Of a stretch of DNA of 64,000 nucleotides, positions 18,380 through 27,933 are shown piece by piece. The notes beneath the pieces were generated by a model. That model was not told the origin of the DNA. It saw only the letters and a program-made list of their open reading frames with translations, and did not search any database. The position numbers and the translations under genes were made by a program. Position 1 is the stretch's first letter. The number at the start of each line of letters is the position of its first letter. Source of the stretch: an uncultured Prevotella sp. (GTDB taxonomy: Bacteria > Bacteroidota > Bacteroidia > Bacteroidales > Bacteroidaceae); the NCBI GenBank assembly GCA_905233165.1, contig CAJODL010000005.1, positions 62,001 through 126,000 on the forward strand. The letters are read 5' to 3'.

Positions 18380-18925
18380 TTATATCGAAAAATTTTCTGG
18401 ATGTTTTCCTTTAAAATCTTTGAAATACTGTTTTATATCCTGCAATTCTTTATCAACGTCTCCTGAAGGTACTATACTCTTGGTACACTGTATCAACTTC
18501 TTTTGGTAATCCACCCCATATAGAAGAATGGGAATACCAGCCTTTTGTGCAATAAAATAAAAACCTTTTTTCCAATCAGGATTTAAACTGCGGGTTCCTT
18601 CTGGAGTAACACAAATCCGGAACTCTGGTGACTTCGTAGCCACTTCTGCAAGGGTATCTGTCATCGAAACATGTTTCTGACGATATACAGGTATTCCACC
18701 AGTCTTCCTAAAGATGTAACCCAATGGCCAGAAGAACCATTCTTTTTTCATGAGATACTGTATCTGTACTCCTTCAGCACGAGAATAGAGCATTCCAAGA
18801 ACGAAATCCCAATTACTTGTATGAGGAGCAAGGCAGACAACACATTTCTGAGGGAAGGCTACAGTAACATCCGTACGCCATCCCATCTCGCTATATAACA
18901 ACCAGCGACAGAATGCTTTAAGCAT
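18380..18925 (-). CDS. 1-acyl-glycerol-3-phosphate acyltransferase family protein
   Basis: 181 residues, short for the family but with both core motifs: APHTSNWDF (H-x4-D, near residue 34) for catalysis and VTPEGTRS near residue 107 for phosphate binding. It probably transfers an acyl chain to a lysophospholipid or a related acceptor at the inner membrane. It overlaps the gene upstream (90-residue protein) by 8 nt and is followed 3 nt later by the amidase-like lipoprotein, so the three are probably co-transcribed. Acceptor unknown. Confidence 0.87.
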   Translation of the reverse strand: MLKAFCRWLLYSEMGWRTDVTVAFPQKCVVCLAPHTSNWDFVLGMLYSRAEGVQIQYLMKKEWFFWPLGYIFRKTGGIPVYRQKHVSMTDTLAEVATKSPEFRICVTPEGTRSLNPDWKKGFYFIAQKAGIPILLYGVDYQKKLIQCTKSIVPSGDVDKELQDIKQYFKDFKGKHPENFSI

Positions 18926-19190
18926 GCAGATTCTTTATATGGTCAACAATTTCATTGACGCTATTATTAAAATCAGCAATCAATGACTTGTAATATTTCT
19001 TTGCTGGCATTCCTGGCTCTGGATGAGATACTCTCATTATATAGTCAGAGTGTACGCGCATTATGCAACGCAGCAAGGTATCCGCATTCTGCTTATCACT
19101 ATTGTAGTAAGCTGACACTGAAATACATTCAGCAAACAATTCACCACAAATATAATTAATACAACGCTTTAATGATCTTTTATTTGCCAT
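18918..19190 (-). CDS. Small conserved-looking hypothetical protein
   Basis: 90 residues, no signal peptide, predicted helical, with four cysteines (Cys10, Cys15, Cys22, Cys42). I do not recognise a named domain. It overlaps the acyltransferase gene by 8 nt, which argues that it is translated, and a promoter-like TATTTTTG lies 23 nt upstream of its ATG. It would be the first gene of the minus-strand run 19.2-11.5 kb. Confidence 0.7.
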   Translation of the reverse strand: MANKRSLKRCINYICGELFAECISVSAYYNSDKQNADTLLRCIMRVHSDYIMRVSHPEPGMPAKKYYKSLIADFNNSVNEIVDHIKNLHA

Positions 19191-19212
19191 AACAGTTCAT
19201 TTTTATTCACCG

Positions 19213-19220
19213 CAAAAATA
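19213..19220 (-). promoter_or_regulatory. Probable -7 promoter element for the 19.2 to 11.5 kb minus-strand run
   Basis: Reads TATTTTTG on the minus strand, 23 nt before the ATG of the 90-residue hypothetical gene. Confidence 0.55.
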
Positions 19221-19326
19221 ATAATTTTCATACACATTCAACACAACTTAAAATATAGTTTATGTTTTTTAACACTTTTTTTGTATAAATGTGATACATT
19301 ATATATATATTCTCACCTTTTTTTAT

Positions 19327-19441
19327 TACCTTTGCACTCGCTTTGCTCGTGCGAACCTGCTCACGCTCGGCATAACTGATGCGAGCACCGTTCTGCACTT
19401 GCTTAACCGCAGCTTTGCGCACTGAAAAATTTAAAGAAAGA
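19327..19441 (+). promoter_or_regulatory. proS promoter and structured leader
   Basis: TACCTTTG at 19327-19334 is a good -7 element. About 100 nt of leader follow before the proS ATG. The leader is GC-richer than its surroundings and can fold: GCAC/GTGC around CTCGCTTTGCTC, and TGCTCG with CGAGCA further on. No known riboswitch or T-box pattern was seen. Confidence 0.55.
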
Positions 19442-20917
19442 ATGGCAGAATTAAAGGACTTAACGAAAAGAGCTGACAACTACAGCCAATGGTATAATGA
19501 TTTGATTGTTAAGGCGGACTTAGCAGAACAGAGCGCTGTCCGTGGATGTATGGTAATCAAACCATACGGATATGCAATATGGGAAAAGATGCAGGCACAG
19601 CTTGATAAGATGTTCAAGGAAACTGGTGCTGTTAATGCATACTTCCCCCTCTTGATTCCAAAATCATTTCTGTCACGTGAGGCAGAACATGTTGAAGGGT
19701 TTGCTAAGGAATGTGCAGTAGTAACCCACTATCGTCTGAAGACAAATGAGACACATGATGGTGTTGTCGTTGACCCTACAGCAAAGTTAGAAGAGGAACT
19801 GATTATACGTCCAACCTCCGAAACAATTATATGGAACACCTACAAGAATTGGATTCACTCTTGGCGTGATTTGCCATTGATGTGTAACCAATGGTGTAAC
19901 GTTATGCGCTGGGAAATGCGTACTCGTCCATTCCTGCGTACCTCAGAGTTCCTGTGGCAGGAAGGTCATACAGCGCATGCAACTCGTGAAGAGGCAGAGC
20001 AAGAGGCACAAAAGATGCTGAAAGTATATGCAGAGTTTGCTGAAAAATGGATGGCAGTACCTGTAATGCAAGGTGTAAAGAGTGAAACAGAACGCTTTGC
20101 AGGAGCATTGGACACATACACCATCGAAGCTATGATGCAAGACGGAAAGGCTCTGCAGAGTGGAACATCCCACTTCCTCGGTCAGAACTTTGCAAAGGCC
20201 TTTGGCGTACAATATCTCACAAAGGAAAACAAGCAGGAATACGTATGGGCTACTTCATGGGGTGTTTCAACACGCCTTATAGGAGCACTCATCATGACAC
20301 ACTCTGACGATAACGGCTTAGTACTTCCTCCTCGCCTTGCACCACTGCAGGTAGTTATTATACCAATCGGAAAGGGAGAACAGCAGGAACAGATTTCAGA
20401 ATTATTCCAGCCTGTTATCAAAACCCTCATTGCAAAAGGCATCAGCGTGAAATATGATGATGCTGACAACAAACGCCCAGGATTTAAATTTGCTGACTAC
20501 GAATTGAAGGGTGTACCTGTTCGTATCGTAATGGGAGGACGTGATCTTGAAGCTAAGACTGTAGAAATTATGCGTCGAGACACTCTTGAAAAGGAAACAG
20601 TACCATTCGAGGGGCTTGCAGAACGCATAGAGAAGTTGCTTGAAGATATACAGGACAACATCTTTAAGAAAGCAAAGGACTTCAGAGATGCCCACATCTT
20701 CGAATGTGACAACTACGAAGAATTCAAGGAAAGAGTAAAGGACGGAGGTTTCTTCCTTTGCCATTGGGACGGCACGCCTGAAACAGAGGCACAGATAAAA
20801 GAAGAAACGCAAGCAACAATACGCTGCGTACCATTTGCCTTTGAGCAGACACCTGGCATCGATATGGTATCAGGAAAACCATCTAAGTGCAGAGTTCTTA
20901 TTGCCAGAAGTTATTGA
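19442..20917 (+). CDS. proS: Prolyl-tRNA synthetase
   Basis: 491 residues; charges tRNA-Pro in the cytoplasm. This is the shorter archaeal/eukaryote-like form found in Bacteroidetes, without the editing insertion of the E. coli type. Class II motifs are present: motif 2 around [25 protein letters not shown] and motif 3 around [17 protein letters not shown]; an anticodon-binding domain follows ([14 protein letters not shown]). The C terminus ends in a zinc-type domain (CRVLIARSY). The ATG giving [17 protein letters not shown] is the family start; the in-frame GTG/ATG upstream would lie within the leader. Confidence 0.96.
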   Translation: MAELKDLTKRADNYSQWYNDLIVKADLAEQSAVRGCMVIKPYGYAIWEKMQAQLDKMFKETGAVNAYFPLLIPKSFLSREAEHVEGFAKECAVVTHYRLKTNETHDGVVVDPTAKLEEELIIRPTSETIIWNTYKNWIHSWRDLPLMCNQWCNVMRWEMRTRPFLRTSEFLWQEGHTAHATREEAEQEAQKMLKVYAEFAEKWMAVPVMQGVKSETERFAGALDTYTIEAMMQDGKALQSGTSHFLGQNFAKAFGVQYLTKENKQEYVWATSWGVSTRLIGALIMTHSDDNGLVLPPRLAPLQVVIIPIGKGEQQEQISELFQPVIKTLIAKGISVKYDDADNKRPGFKFADYELKGVPVRIVMGGRDLEAKTVEIMRRDTLEKETVPFEGLAERIEKLLEDIQDNIFKKAKDFRDAHIFECDNYEEFKERVKDGGFFLCHWDGTPETEAQIKEETQATIRCVPFAFEQTPGIDMVSGKPSKCRVLIARSY

Positions 20918-20941
20918 TCAAACAAAAAAACATAAAGAGAG

Positions 20942-21142
20942 ATGGAAGAGCAAAATAGACAACATAATCATTCAAGCCAAGAACACCACCATCATCATCA
21001 TGACAAAACTCATGAGTATCGTAAACATAATATAAATAGGATTCAAAAAAGAAAAGTCCTTGCAAAAGTTGCATATTGGTTTCTTTTCGCGATGGCAATA
21101 TCAAGTATAATCATGGTCATTATTGTTTATAAATTCCTATAA
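20942..21142 (+). CDS. Small histidine-rich single-pass membrane protein
   Basis: 66 residues. The N-terminal half is polar and holds a run of six consecutive histidines (HHHHHH) plus further His residues; a basic stretch (RIQKRK) follows and then one hydrophobic segment (about residues 42-63). A purine-rich ribosome site (AAAGAGAG) precedes the ATG, and it starts 24 nt after proS. A metal-binding or metal-sensing role is possible but only inferred. No family recognised. Confidence 0.6.
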   Translation: MEEQNRQHNHSSQEHHHHHHDKTHEYRKHNINRIQKRKVLAKVAYWFLFAMAISSIIMVIIVYKFL

Positions 21143-21244
21143 ATTACAGGCTTTAAGGAACATACCTTTTATACACAATACAAGCAAATTTAGGCAAAAC
21201 ATCAAAAAATTATATTTTTATTTGGTGTTTTGCTTATTTTTTTG

Positions 21245-21252
21245 TACCTTTG
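21245..21252 (+). promoter_or_regulatory. -7 promoter element for rpsF-rpsR-rplI
   Basis: TACCTTTG after a T-rich stretch, about 70 nt before the rpsF ATG. Confidence 0.75.
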
Positions 21253-21320
21253 CACCCGCTTTGTGTAAAAACAGCACATCGCGACACATTATTTTATTAT
21301 AAATTTTTAAACAAGAACTA

Positions 21321-21668
21321 ATGATGAATCATTACGAAACCGTTTTCATCCTGACTCCCGTTTTGTCTGATGACCAGACAAAGGAAACGGTCGCTAAGTT
21401 CAAGAAAGTACTCTCTGACAATGGTGCCGAGATACTGAACGAAGAGGCTTGGGGACTCAAGAAAATGGCTTATGCTATTCAGAAGAAGTCAACAGGATTC
21501 TATTTCCTCTTTGAGTTCAAGGCAGAGCCATCAGTAGTAGACAAACTCGAGACATCTTTCCGTCGCGAGGAGAAAGTAATCCGTTTTATGACCGTCAAAC
21601 TTGACAAGTATGCAGTTGCTTACGCAGAGAAGCGTCGTGCCAAGTATGCTAAAAAAGAGGAGGCTTAA
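21321..21668 (+). CDS. rpsF: 30S ribosomal protein S6
   Basis: 115 residues. [16 protein letters not shown] at the start and [26 protein letters not shown] in the middle are diagnostic of S6, which pairs with S18 on the platform of the small subunit. Two ATG codons in a row start the gene; the first is used here. It heads the operon rpsF-rpsR-rplI, the common bacterial order. Confidence 0.97.
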   Translation: MMNHYETVFILTPVLSDDQTKETVAKFKKVLSDNGAEILNEEAWGLKKMAYAIQKKSTGFYFLFEFKAEPSVVDKLETSFRREEKVIRFMTVKLDKYAVAYAEKRRAKYAKKEEA

Positions 21669-21670
21669 AC

Positions 21671-21940
21671 ATGGCAGAGAACAATTCAGAAATCCGTTAT
21701 CTTAACGCTCCAACAATCGACACTCGCAAGAAGAAGTATTGTCGTTTCAAGAAGAGCGGTATTAAGTACATCGACTATAAGGACCCTGAGTTCCTGAAGA
21801 AGTTCCTCAATGAGCAGGGAAAACTCCTTCCACGTCGTATTACCGGCACATCTTTGAAGTATCAGCGTCGCGTAGCACAGGCTGTTAAGCGTGCTCGTCA
21901 GATCGCATTGCTTCCTTATGTAACCGACATGATGAAATAA
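21671..21940 (+). CDS. rpsR: 30S ribosomal protein S18
   Basis: 89 residues. [19 protein letters not shown] and [24 protein letters not shown] are the S18 signature. It begins 2 nt after the rpsF stop. The N terminus carries a short polar extension ([17 protein letters not shown]) as in other Bacteroidetes. Confidence 0.97.
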   Translation: MAENNSEIRYLNAPTIDTRKKKYCRFKKSGIKYIDYKDPEFLKKFLNEQGKLLPRRITGTSLKYQRRVAQAVKRARQIALLPYVTDMMK

Positions 21941-21962
21941 TTTTAATTAGGAGGATTACACA

Positions 21963-22508
21963 ATGGAAATTATACTGAAAGAAGATATTATCGGTCTTGG
22001 ATTCAAGAACGACATAGTTAATGTTAAGTCTGGCTACGGACGTAACTACCTCATCCCAACAGGAAAGGCTGTTATCGCTTCTCCAGCAGCAAAGAAGGTA
22101 TTGGCAGAAAACCTGAAGCAGCAGGCTCACAAGCTTGCTAAGATTCTCGAAAATGCAGAAAAAGAAGCTGCAGCACTTAATGGTGTTTCTCTCGAGATTA
22201 AGGCAAAGGTTAGTGCTACAGGCGTATTGTATGGTTCTGTAAACGCTGGCACCGTTGTTGAAGAGTTGGCCAAGAAGGGCATTGAAATTGACCGCAAGAA
22301 GGTTGTCATGAAGGACATCAAGACTGTAGGTGAATATGCTGCAACAGTTATCTTCCATAAGGAAGTACGTGTAGAAATTCCTGTAACAGTACTTGCTGAA
22401 GACAACATCGCAGAGCAGCCAAAGGCTGTTGAGCCAAAGCAGGCTCCTGCTACTGAACCAGAAGAAGCTCCTGCCGTTGAAGAAGAGCAGACAGAAGCTG
22501 CAGAATAA
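21963..22508 (+). CDS. rplI: 50S ribosomal protein L9
   Basis: 181 residues. The N domain (DIIGLGFKNDIVNVKSGYGRNYLIP) is the L9 signature, followed by the long connecting helix and C domain. The usual L9 is near 150 residues; here an acidic Glu/Pro/Ala tail of about 32 residues is added (from AEQPKAVEPK to the end). An AGGAGG ribosome site precedes the ATG, unusually strong for this window. Confidence 0.96.
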   Translation: MEIILKEDIIGLGFKNDIVNVKSGYGRNYLIPTGKAVIASPAAKKVLAENLKQQAHKLAKILENAEKEAAALNGVSLEIKAKVSATGVLYGSVNAGTVVEELAKKGIEIDRKKVVMKDIKTVGEYAATVIFHKEVRVEIPVTVLAEDNIAEQPKAVEPKQAPATEPEEAPAVEEEQTEAAE

Positions 22509-22530
22509 AGGTATACCATAAAACATCATA

Positions 22531-22575
22531 AAAATCGCGCTAAAGAACTATTTCTTTGGTGCGATTTTGTTTTTG
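22531..22575 (+). terminator. Rho-independent terminator after rplI
   Basis: Long stem, AAAATCGC plus GCTAAAGAA pairing with TTCTTTGGT plus GCGATTTT around a 4-nt loop, followed by a T-rich tail. Confidence 0.88.
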
Positions 22576-22663
22576 TGTACGCACAAAAATTGATATAGAT
22601 TATTTTAATATTTATTTTTATAAAATAAATTCCAAAAACAGAGATTTTTTATTTATTTTTTTT

Positions 22664-22671
22664 TACCTTTG
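22664..22671 (+). promoter_or_regulatory. -7 promoter element for the glycogen genes
   Basis: TACCTTTG, about 57 nt before the glycogen synthase ATG. Confidence 0.72.
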
Positions 22672-22728
22672 CACACAGAACAATAGGAATATTTATATAC
22701 CCACCAGAAAATTTGAATATTGGTCTTT

Positions 22729-24360
22729 ATGGTAAAACCTGATTACATTTTCGAGTCTTCATGGGAAGTCTGCAATAAAGTTGGTGGCATTTACACCGTG
22801 CTTTCAACTCGCGCAAAGACACTCCAGGAAGAATTTCCCGACAAAATCATTTTCATTGGTCCTGACTGCTGGGGTGACAAGAAAAATCCATTCTTCATAC
22901 CAGACAGCAGTATTCTCAAGGAATGGCAAGAATCAACAACTTTAAAGGTAAAAGTAGGCAGATGGGATATTCCTGGTAAGCCAATTTCCATCCTAGTAGA
23001 TTTTGCCCCATTCTTTGCCGAGAAAGATTCTATCTATGGTAATCTGTGGAATTATTTCCAGGTAGATTCTCTTCACGCTTATGGCGACTATGATGAAGCA
23101 AGCATGTTCTCTTACGCAGCCGGTCTTGTTGTAGAGAGTCTTTACAAATTCCTAAAACTCGAAAACAAGAAGGTTATTTACCAGGCAAATGAATGGATGT
23201 GCGGTTTAGGCGCACTCTATATCAAGAAAAATATTCCAGCAATAGGAACAATCTTTACAACCCACGCAACAAGCATCGGACGTTCTATCGCAGGCAATAA
23301 CAAGCCTCTGTACGAGTATCTTTGGGCTTATAATGGTGACCAGATGGCTGGAGAACTGAATATGCAGTCAAAGCACTCTATCGAAAAGCAGACAGCATGG
23401 AACGTAGATTGCTTTACAACTGTTTCTGACATTACCGCCACAGAATGTAAGGAACTAATCGATAAGCCCGTTGATATTGTTCTTCCTAACGGCTTTGAAG
23501 ACGATTTTATTCCAAAAGGATCAGAATTTACGAAAAAACGAAATGCTGCCCGCAAGGCGCTCCTCAAACTTGCAAACGTTTTGACAGGTAGCCAGTTCCC
23601 AGATGATACGCTTATTGTTGGTACATCAGGACGTTACGAATTCCGTAACAAAGGCATTGACGTATTTATTGAGGCAATGAATCGCCTTAACCATGATGAG
23701 AAACTACAGAAGCCAGTTTTGGCATTCCTTGAAGTACCAGCATGGGTTGGAGACCCACGTAAGGATGTCCTTGAAAGACTCCAGAAGGCAAAAGGCGTAA
23801 ATACATACGACACCCCACTTGACCTGCCAATGATAACCCACAATCTTTATAACATGTCTGATGATAAAGTCATCAACATGATGAAGAACTACAATATGTG
23901 GAATCGCAAGGAGGACAAGGTAAAGGTAATATTTATCCCAAGCTATCTCAATGGTGATGATGGTATTCTCAATATGCCATATTACGATGTCATTATCGGT
24001 AAAGACCTCACCGTTTATCCATCATACTACGAGCCTTGGGGATATACTCCACTCGAAAGCGTTGCCTTCAGTGTGCCATGTATAACAACAGACCTTGCAG
24101 GCTTTGGAGTATGGGCAAACACTATAAAGGGAGCATACTCAGAAATTGAAGATGGTGTCAAGACTATTCATCGTACCGACTACAACTACTCTGAAGTAGC
24201 AGATGCTATAAAAGATACTGTTATAAAGTATTCGGGATTCACACCAGCCGAAGTAAAGAAATGCCGTGCTAAGGCATCACAACTATCTAAAAAGGCGCTT
24301 TGGAAAAAATTCATAAAATACTATTATCAGGCATACGACATTGCACTACGTACAAAATAA
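22729..24360 (+). CDS. Glycogen synthase, GT3 (eukaryote-like) type
   Basis: 543 residues; extends alpha-1,4-glucan chains from a nucleotide sugar. The N terminus (DYIFESSWEVCNKVGGIYTVLSTRA) and the sequence YPSYYEPWGYTPLESVAFSVPCI near residue 420, which carries the E-x7-E catalytic pair, match the GT3 family typical of animal and fungal enzymes and of Bacteroidetes. It differs from the GT5 GlgA of E. coli. ATG 22729 is chosen over an in-frame TTG three codons earlier. The phosphorylase gene follows 37 nt downstream; together they build and break the storage polysaccharide. Confidence 0.92.
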   Translation: MVKPDYIFESSWEVCNKVGGIYTVLSTRAKTLQEEFPDKIIFIGPDCWGDKKNPFFIPDSSILKEWQESTTLKVKVGRWDIPGKPISILVDFAPFFAEKDSIYGNLWNYFQVDSLHAYGDYDEASMFSYAAGLVVESLYKFLKLENKKVIYQANEWMCGLGALYIKKNIPAIGTIFTTHATSIGRSIAGNNKPLYEYLWAYNGDQMAGELNMQSKHSIEKQTAWNVDCFTTVSDITATECKELIDKPVDIVLPNGFEDDFIPKGSEFTKKRNAARKALLKLANVLTGSQFPDDTLIVGTSGRYEFRNKGIDVFIEAMNRLNHDEKLQKPVLAFLEVPAWVGDPRKDVLERLQKAKGVNTYDTPLDLPMITHNLYNMSDDKVINMMKNYNMWNRKEDKVKVIFIPSYLNGDDGILNMPYYDVIIGKDLTVYPSYYEPWGYTPLESVAFSVPCITTDLAGFGVWANTIKGAYSEIEDGVKTIHRTDYNYSEVADAIKDTVIKYSGFTPAEVKKCRAKASQLSKKALWKKFIKYYYQAYDIALRTK

Positions 24361-24397
24361 CAACAACAAACCTTATTAAAAAATTATACAAACTATT

Positions 24398-26959
24398 ATG
24401 AAGATCAAGTCAGATTATGCAAACACTCCTATTTGGAAGGAGTTTACCGTAAAATCAACCCTCCCAAAGGAATTAGAGTGCCTCGATGAGATTGCACACA
24501 ACATGTGGTGGGTATGGAACTATGATGCCCGCGAGTTGTTCCGCTCTCTTGATGAGGATATCTATGACGAGGTTGCCCACAACCCAGTACAGTTGCTCGA
24601 GCGTCTCTCTTACGAGCGTAAGGAAGCAATTGTAAAGGATAAGAAGATTATGGCTAATGTTAAAGCCGTATATAAGCATTTCAAAGACTATATGTCAGTA
24701 AAGCCTGACAAAACTCGTCCTTCTGTAGCATACTTCTCTATGGAGTTTGGTATCCACAACTCACTGAAGATTTATTCTGGTGGTCTTGGTATGCTTGCTG
24801 GTGACTATATCAAGGAGGCATCTGACTCTAACGTTGATATGTGCGGTATTGGTTTCCTCTATCGTTTCGGTTACTTCAAGCAGAGCCTTTCAATGGACGG
24901 ACAGCAGATTGCTAACTATGACGCACAGAATTTCAATTCTCTGCCTATCACAAAGACACTTGACAAGGATGGCAAGCAGGTTGTTGTTGACGTACCTTAT
25001 ATGAATTATAATGTACACGCACTTGTATGGCAGGCTAATGTAGGTCGTGTAAAGCTTTATCTGCTCGATACAGATAACGACCTGAACTCTGAATATGACC
25101 GTCCTATCACTCACGCTCTTTATGGTGGTGACTGGGAGAACCGTCTGAAGCAGGAGATTCTTCTCGGTATCGGTGGTATGCTGATGCTTGAGAAACTTGG
25201 CATCAAGAAGCAGGTTTATCACTGTAATGAGGGACACGCAGCACTCTGTAACCTCGAACGTCTTGTTTCATACGTCAAGAGTGGCTTGACATTCAATCAG
25301 GCTATGGAAGTTGTTCGTGCTTCTTCACTCTATACAGTACACACTCCAGTTCCAGCAGGTCACGACTACTTCGACAAGGACCTCTTTGGCAAGTACATGG
25401 GTGGCTATGCTGACATGCTCGGTATCTCTTGGAAAGAGTTCATCGGCATGGGTCGTATCAATCCTGATGATGATAACGAGCGTTTCTGTATGTCAACATT
25501 CGCTTGCAATACATGTCAGGAGGTTAATGGTGTATCTATGCTTCACGGCTGGGTATCTCAGAAGATGTTTGCTAATATCTGGAACGGTTATTATCCAGAA
25601 GAGAACCACGTTGGATATGTCACCAACGGCGTACACTTCCCATCATGGTGTGCTACAGAGTGGCGTGAGGTTTATGATAAGTATCTGAAGCCAGGCTTCT
25701 ATGAGGACCAATCTAACGAAGACTTGTGGCATGGTATATACGACTGCCCAGATGCTGAGATTTGGAAGACCCGTATGGCTCTTAAGGAGAAGCTCATCAA
25801 GTATATCCGTGACAAGTTTGCTGAGGCATGGTTGAAGAATCAGGGTGATCCAGCTCGTGTAGTATCTCTGCTTGAGCGCATCAATTCTAATGCGCTGATG
25901 ATTGGTTTCTGCCGTCGTTTTGCTACATACAAGCGTGCTCACCTGCTCTTTACAGACCTTGAGCGCCTCTCTAAGATTGTTAACAACCCTGAGAAGCCAG
26001 TATTGTTCTTCTTCTCTGGTAAGGCACACCCAGCAGACGGTGCAGGACAGGGACTTATCAAGCGCATCTACGAGATTTCACAGCGTCCGGAGTTCCTTGG
26101 TAAGATTATCTTCCTTGAGGACTATGACTATCAGCTGGCTCGTCGTCTCGTATCAGGTGTTGATATCTGGATGAACACTCCTACCCGTCCTTTGGAAGCA
26201 TCAGGTACATCTGGTGAGAAGGCTGAGATGAATGGTGTTGTAAACCTCTCTGTCCTTGACGGATGGTGGGTAGAAGGTTATCGTAAGGGTGCCGGCTGGG
26301 CTTTGAAACAGGAGCGCACATACGAGAATCAGGCATATCAGGATCAGCTTGATGCTACAACAATCTACAACCTCCTTGAGAACGAAATCGTTCCTATGTA
26401 CTATGACAAGGACAAGAAGGGTCTGTCAAAGGATTGGATTCAGGTTGTGAAGAACTCTATAGCAACTATCGCTCCTCACTATACTATGAAGCGTCAGCTC
26501 GACGACTACTATTCTAAGTTCTATACAAAACTGGCTGCCCGTTCTGCAAAGATTAATGCAAATGACTACCAGTTGGCAAAGGATATTGCTCAATGGAAAG
26601 AAACTGTGGCAGAACGCTGGGATTCCATCAAGGTCGTTTCGTCTGACACTAATGTGCTGCGCGACGGTGCCGATACGGGTACTAATCCAAAGATCACCTA
26701 CGTCATCGACGAACAAGGTCTTAACGACGCTGTAGGTCTTGAACTCGTCAGCCTCAAGAACGATCAGGAGACCACCGACCGCAAGGTTAACAAGGTAGAG
26801 CAGTTCAAGCTCGTGAAGCAGGAAGGCAACCTCTACACCTTTGAGTGTCAGATGGATGTAAAGCGTGCCGGCAGCTACAAGACCTGCGTACGCATGTATC
26901 CTAAGAACGACTTGCTCCCACACCGTCAGGACTTCTGCTACGTTAAGTGGCTTGACTAA
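24398..26959 (+). CDS. glgP: Alpha-glucan (glycogen) phosphorylase, GT35
   Basis: 853 residues; releases glucose 1-phosphate from alpha-glucans. The form is the short bacterial type (DUF3417-like N terminus [13 protein letters not shown]). The pyridoxal-phosphate lysine lies in [12 protein letters not shown] near residue 613, with [12 protein letters not shown] just before it. The catalytic region HCNEGHAAL and the glucan-binding HTPVPAGHD are present. Codon use is strongly biased, as for a highly expressed gene. It pairs with the GT3 synthase upstream. Confidence 0.95.
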   Translation: MKIKSDYANTPIWKEFTVKSTLPKELECLDEIAHNMWWVWNYDARELFRSLDEDIYDEVAHNPVQLLERLSYERKEAIVKDKKIMANVKAVYKHFKDYMSVKPDKTRPSVAYFSMEFGIHNSLKIYSGGLGMLAGDYIKEASDSNVDMCGIGFLYRFGYFKQSLSMDGQQIANYDAQNFNSLPITKTLDKDGKQVVVDVPYMNYNVHALVWQANVGRVKLYLLDTDNDLNSEYDRPITHALYGGDWENRLKQEILLGIGGMLMLEKLGIKKQVYHCNEGHAALCNLERLVSYVKSGLTFNQAMEVVRASSLYTVHTPVPAGHDYFDKDLFGKYMGGYADMLGISWKEFIGMGRINPDDDNERFCMSTFACNTCQEVNGVSMLHGWVSQKMFANIWNGYYPEENHVGYVTNGVHFPSWCATEWREVYDKYLKPGFYEDQSNEDLWHGIYDCPDAEIWKTRMALKEKLIKYIRDKFAEAWLKNQGDPARVVSLLERINSNALMIGFCRRFATYKRAHLLFTDLERLSKIVNNPEKPVLFFFSGKAHPADGAGQGLIKRIYEISQRPEFLGKIIFLEDYDYQLARRLVSGVDIWMNTPTRPLEASGTSGEKAEMNGVVNLSVLDGWWVEGYRKGAGWALKQERTYENQAYQDQLDATTIYNLLENEIVPMYYDKDKKGLSKDWIQVVKNSIATIAPHYTMKRQLDDYYSKFYTKLAARSAKINANDYQLAKDIAQWKETVAERWDSIKVVSSDTNVLRDGADTGTNPKITYVIDEQGLNDAVGLELVSLKNDQETTDRKVNKVEQFKLVKQEGNLYTFECQMDVKRAGSYKTCVRMYPKNDLLPHRQDFCYVKWLD

Positions 26960-27001
26960 AAAGTAGTATTTTCCCCAAATCCATAAATATTCAGATTCTG
27001 C

Positions 27002-27928
27002 ATGAAGACACTTTGGAATACCATAAACGGAATACGTCGCATTGAGGCATGGGAGCCTAATTGTTGGATGCAGTATACATGTCCCTCTGATGCAGACCAG
27101 AAGGAGATGGTTGACAAATACCAGATCCCTGAGTACTTCCTTTCGGACATCAGTGATGCTGATGAGAGGGCACGTTTCGAGTATGAAGAAGGATGGCAGC
27201 TCGTCATCCTTCGAATACCATACATGAAGGAGATAAAGTCACGTACGCCCTATACTACGGTACCGTTAGGTATCATGCATAAGGGCGACGTGCTCATTTC
27301 TGTCTGCTTTTTCGAGACAGACATGATGATAGACTTCGTTTCTTATCAGGAGCGTAGAGGAAATGGTTTTACCGACTATGTCGATATGATATTCCGCCTG
27401 TTCCTGTGTACGTCAGTGTGGTATCTGAAACGTCTGAAGCAAATCAGTTTCCTCCTCAACAGGGCAAAGCGCAATATGGATCATGGGGTGGACAATACTT
27501 CTCTTGTAAATCTGTCTCGTCTGCAAGATTCCCTGACATACTTCGAGACTTCCATCAGAGGCAATGAGACTCTGCTGCAGAAGCTTAAGTTCAAACTGCC
27601 TTGTGACGAAATCGACGTTGACCTCATCGAAGACGTCACCATCGAGATGGCACAGGCACGTGAGACGGCACATATATACTCTGAAATCCTTGAGTCAACG
27701 ATGAATACGTACACTTCTATTATCAACAATAATATGAATACTATCATCCGTACTCTTACGTCGTTCTCTATCATTCTGATGTTCCCTACCCTCGTAGCAT
27801 CGCTATTCGGTATGAACCTTATCAATGGTATGGAGTCGAGCCATTACGGATTTCCTATCGCCATCGCCATCAGTATTGTCATAAGCCTTGGAATGTGGTG
27901 GATATTGAGGAAAAAGAATCTATTGTAA
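27002..27928 (+). CDS. CorA family magnesium/divalent cation transporter
   Basis: 308 residues; a large cytoplasmic N domain is followed by two C-terminal membrane segments joined by the signature FGMNLING (GMN). The end is RKKNLL, basic as usual for CorA. It carries Mg2+ or related ions as a pentamer in the inner membrane. The family includes Mg2+, Co2+ and Zn2+ carriers, so the ion is inferred. The next gene starts 6 nt after its stop. Confidence 0.93.
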   Translation: MKTLWNTINGIRRIEAWEPNCWMQYTCPSDADQKEMVDKYQIPEYFLSDISDADERARFEYEEGWQLVILRIPYMKEIKSRTPYTTVPLGIMHKGDVLISVCFFETDMMIDFVSYQERRGNGFTDYVDMIFRLFLCTSVWYLKRLKQISFLLNRAKRNMDHGVDNTSLVNLSRLQDSLTYFETSIRGNETLLQKLKFKLPCDEIDVDLIEDVTIEMAQARETAHIYSEILESTMNTYTSIINNNMNTIIRTLTSFSIILMFPTLVASLFGMNLINGMESSHYGFPIAIAISIVISLGMWWILRKKNLL

Positions 27929-27933
27929 GAGAG

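Noticed and set aside
19379..19441. Longer N terminus for prolyl-tRNA synthetase
   Set aside because: The extra residues come from the structured leader; the family starts at MAELKDL.
19335..19441. T-box or riboswitch in the proS leader
   Set aside because: Hairpins are possible but no T-box sequence, specifier loop or antiterminator pair was recognised.
21253..21320. S6:S18-binding leader motif of rpsF
   Set aside because: Only a weak GTG/CAC stem was found; the bulged motif could not be shown by eye.
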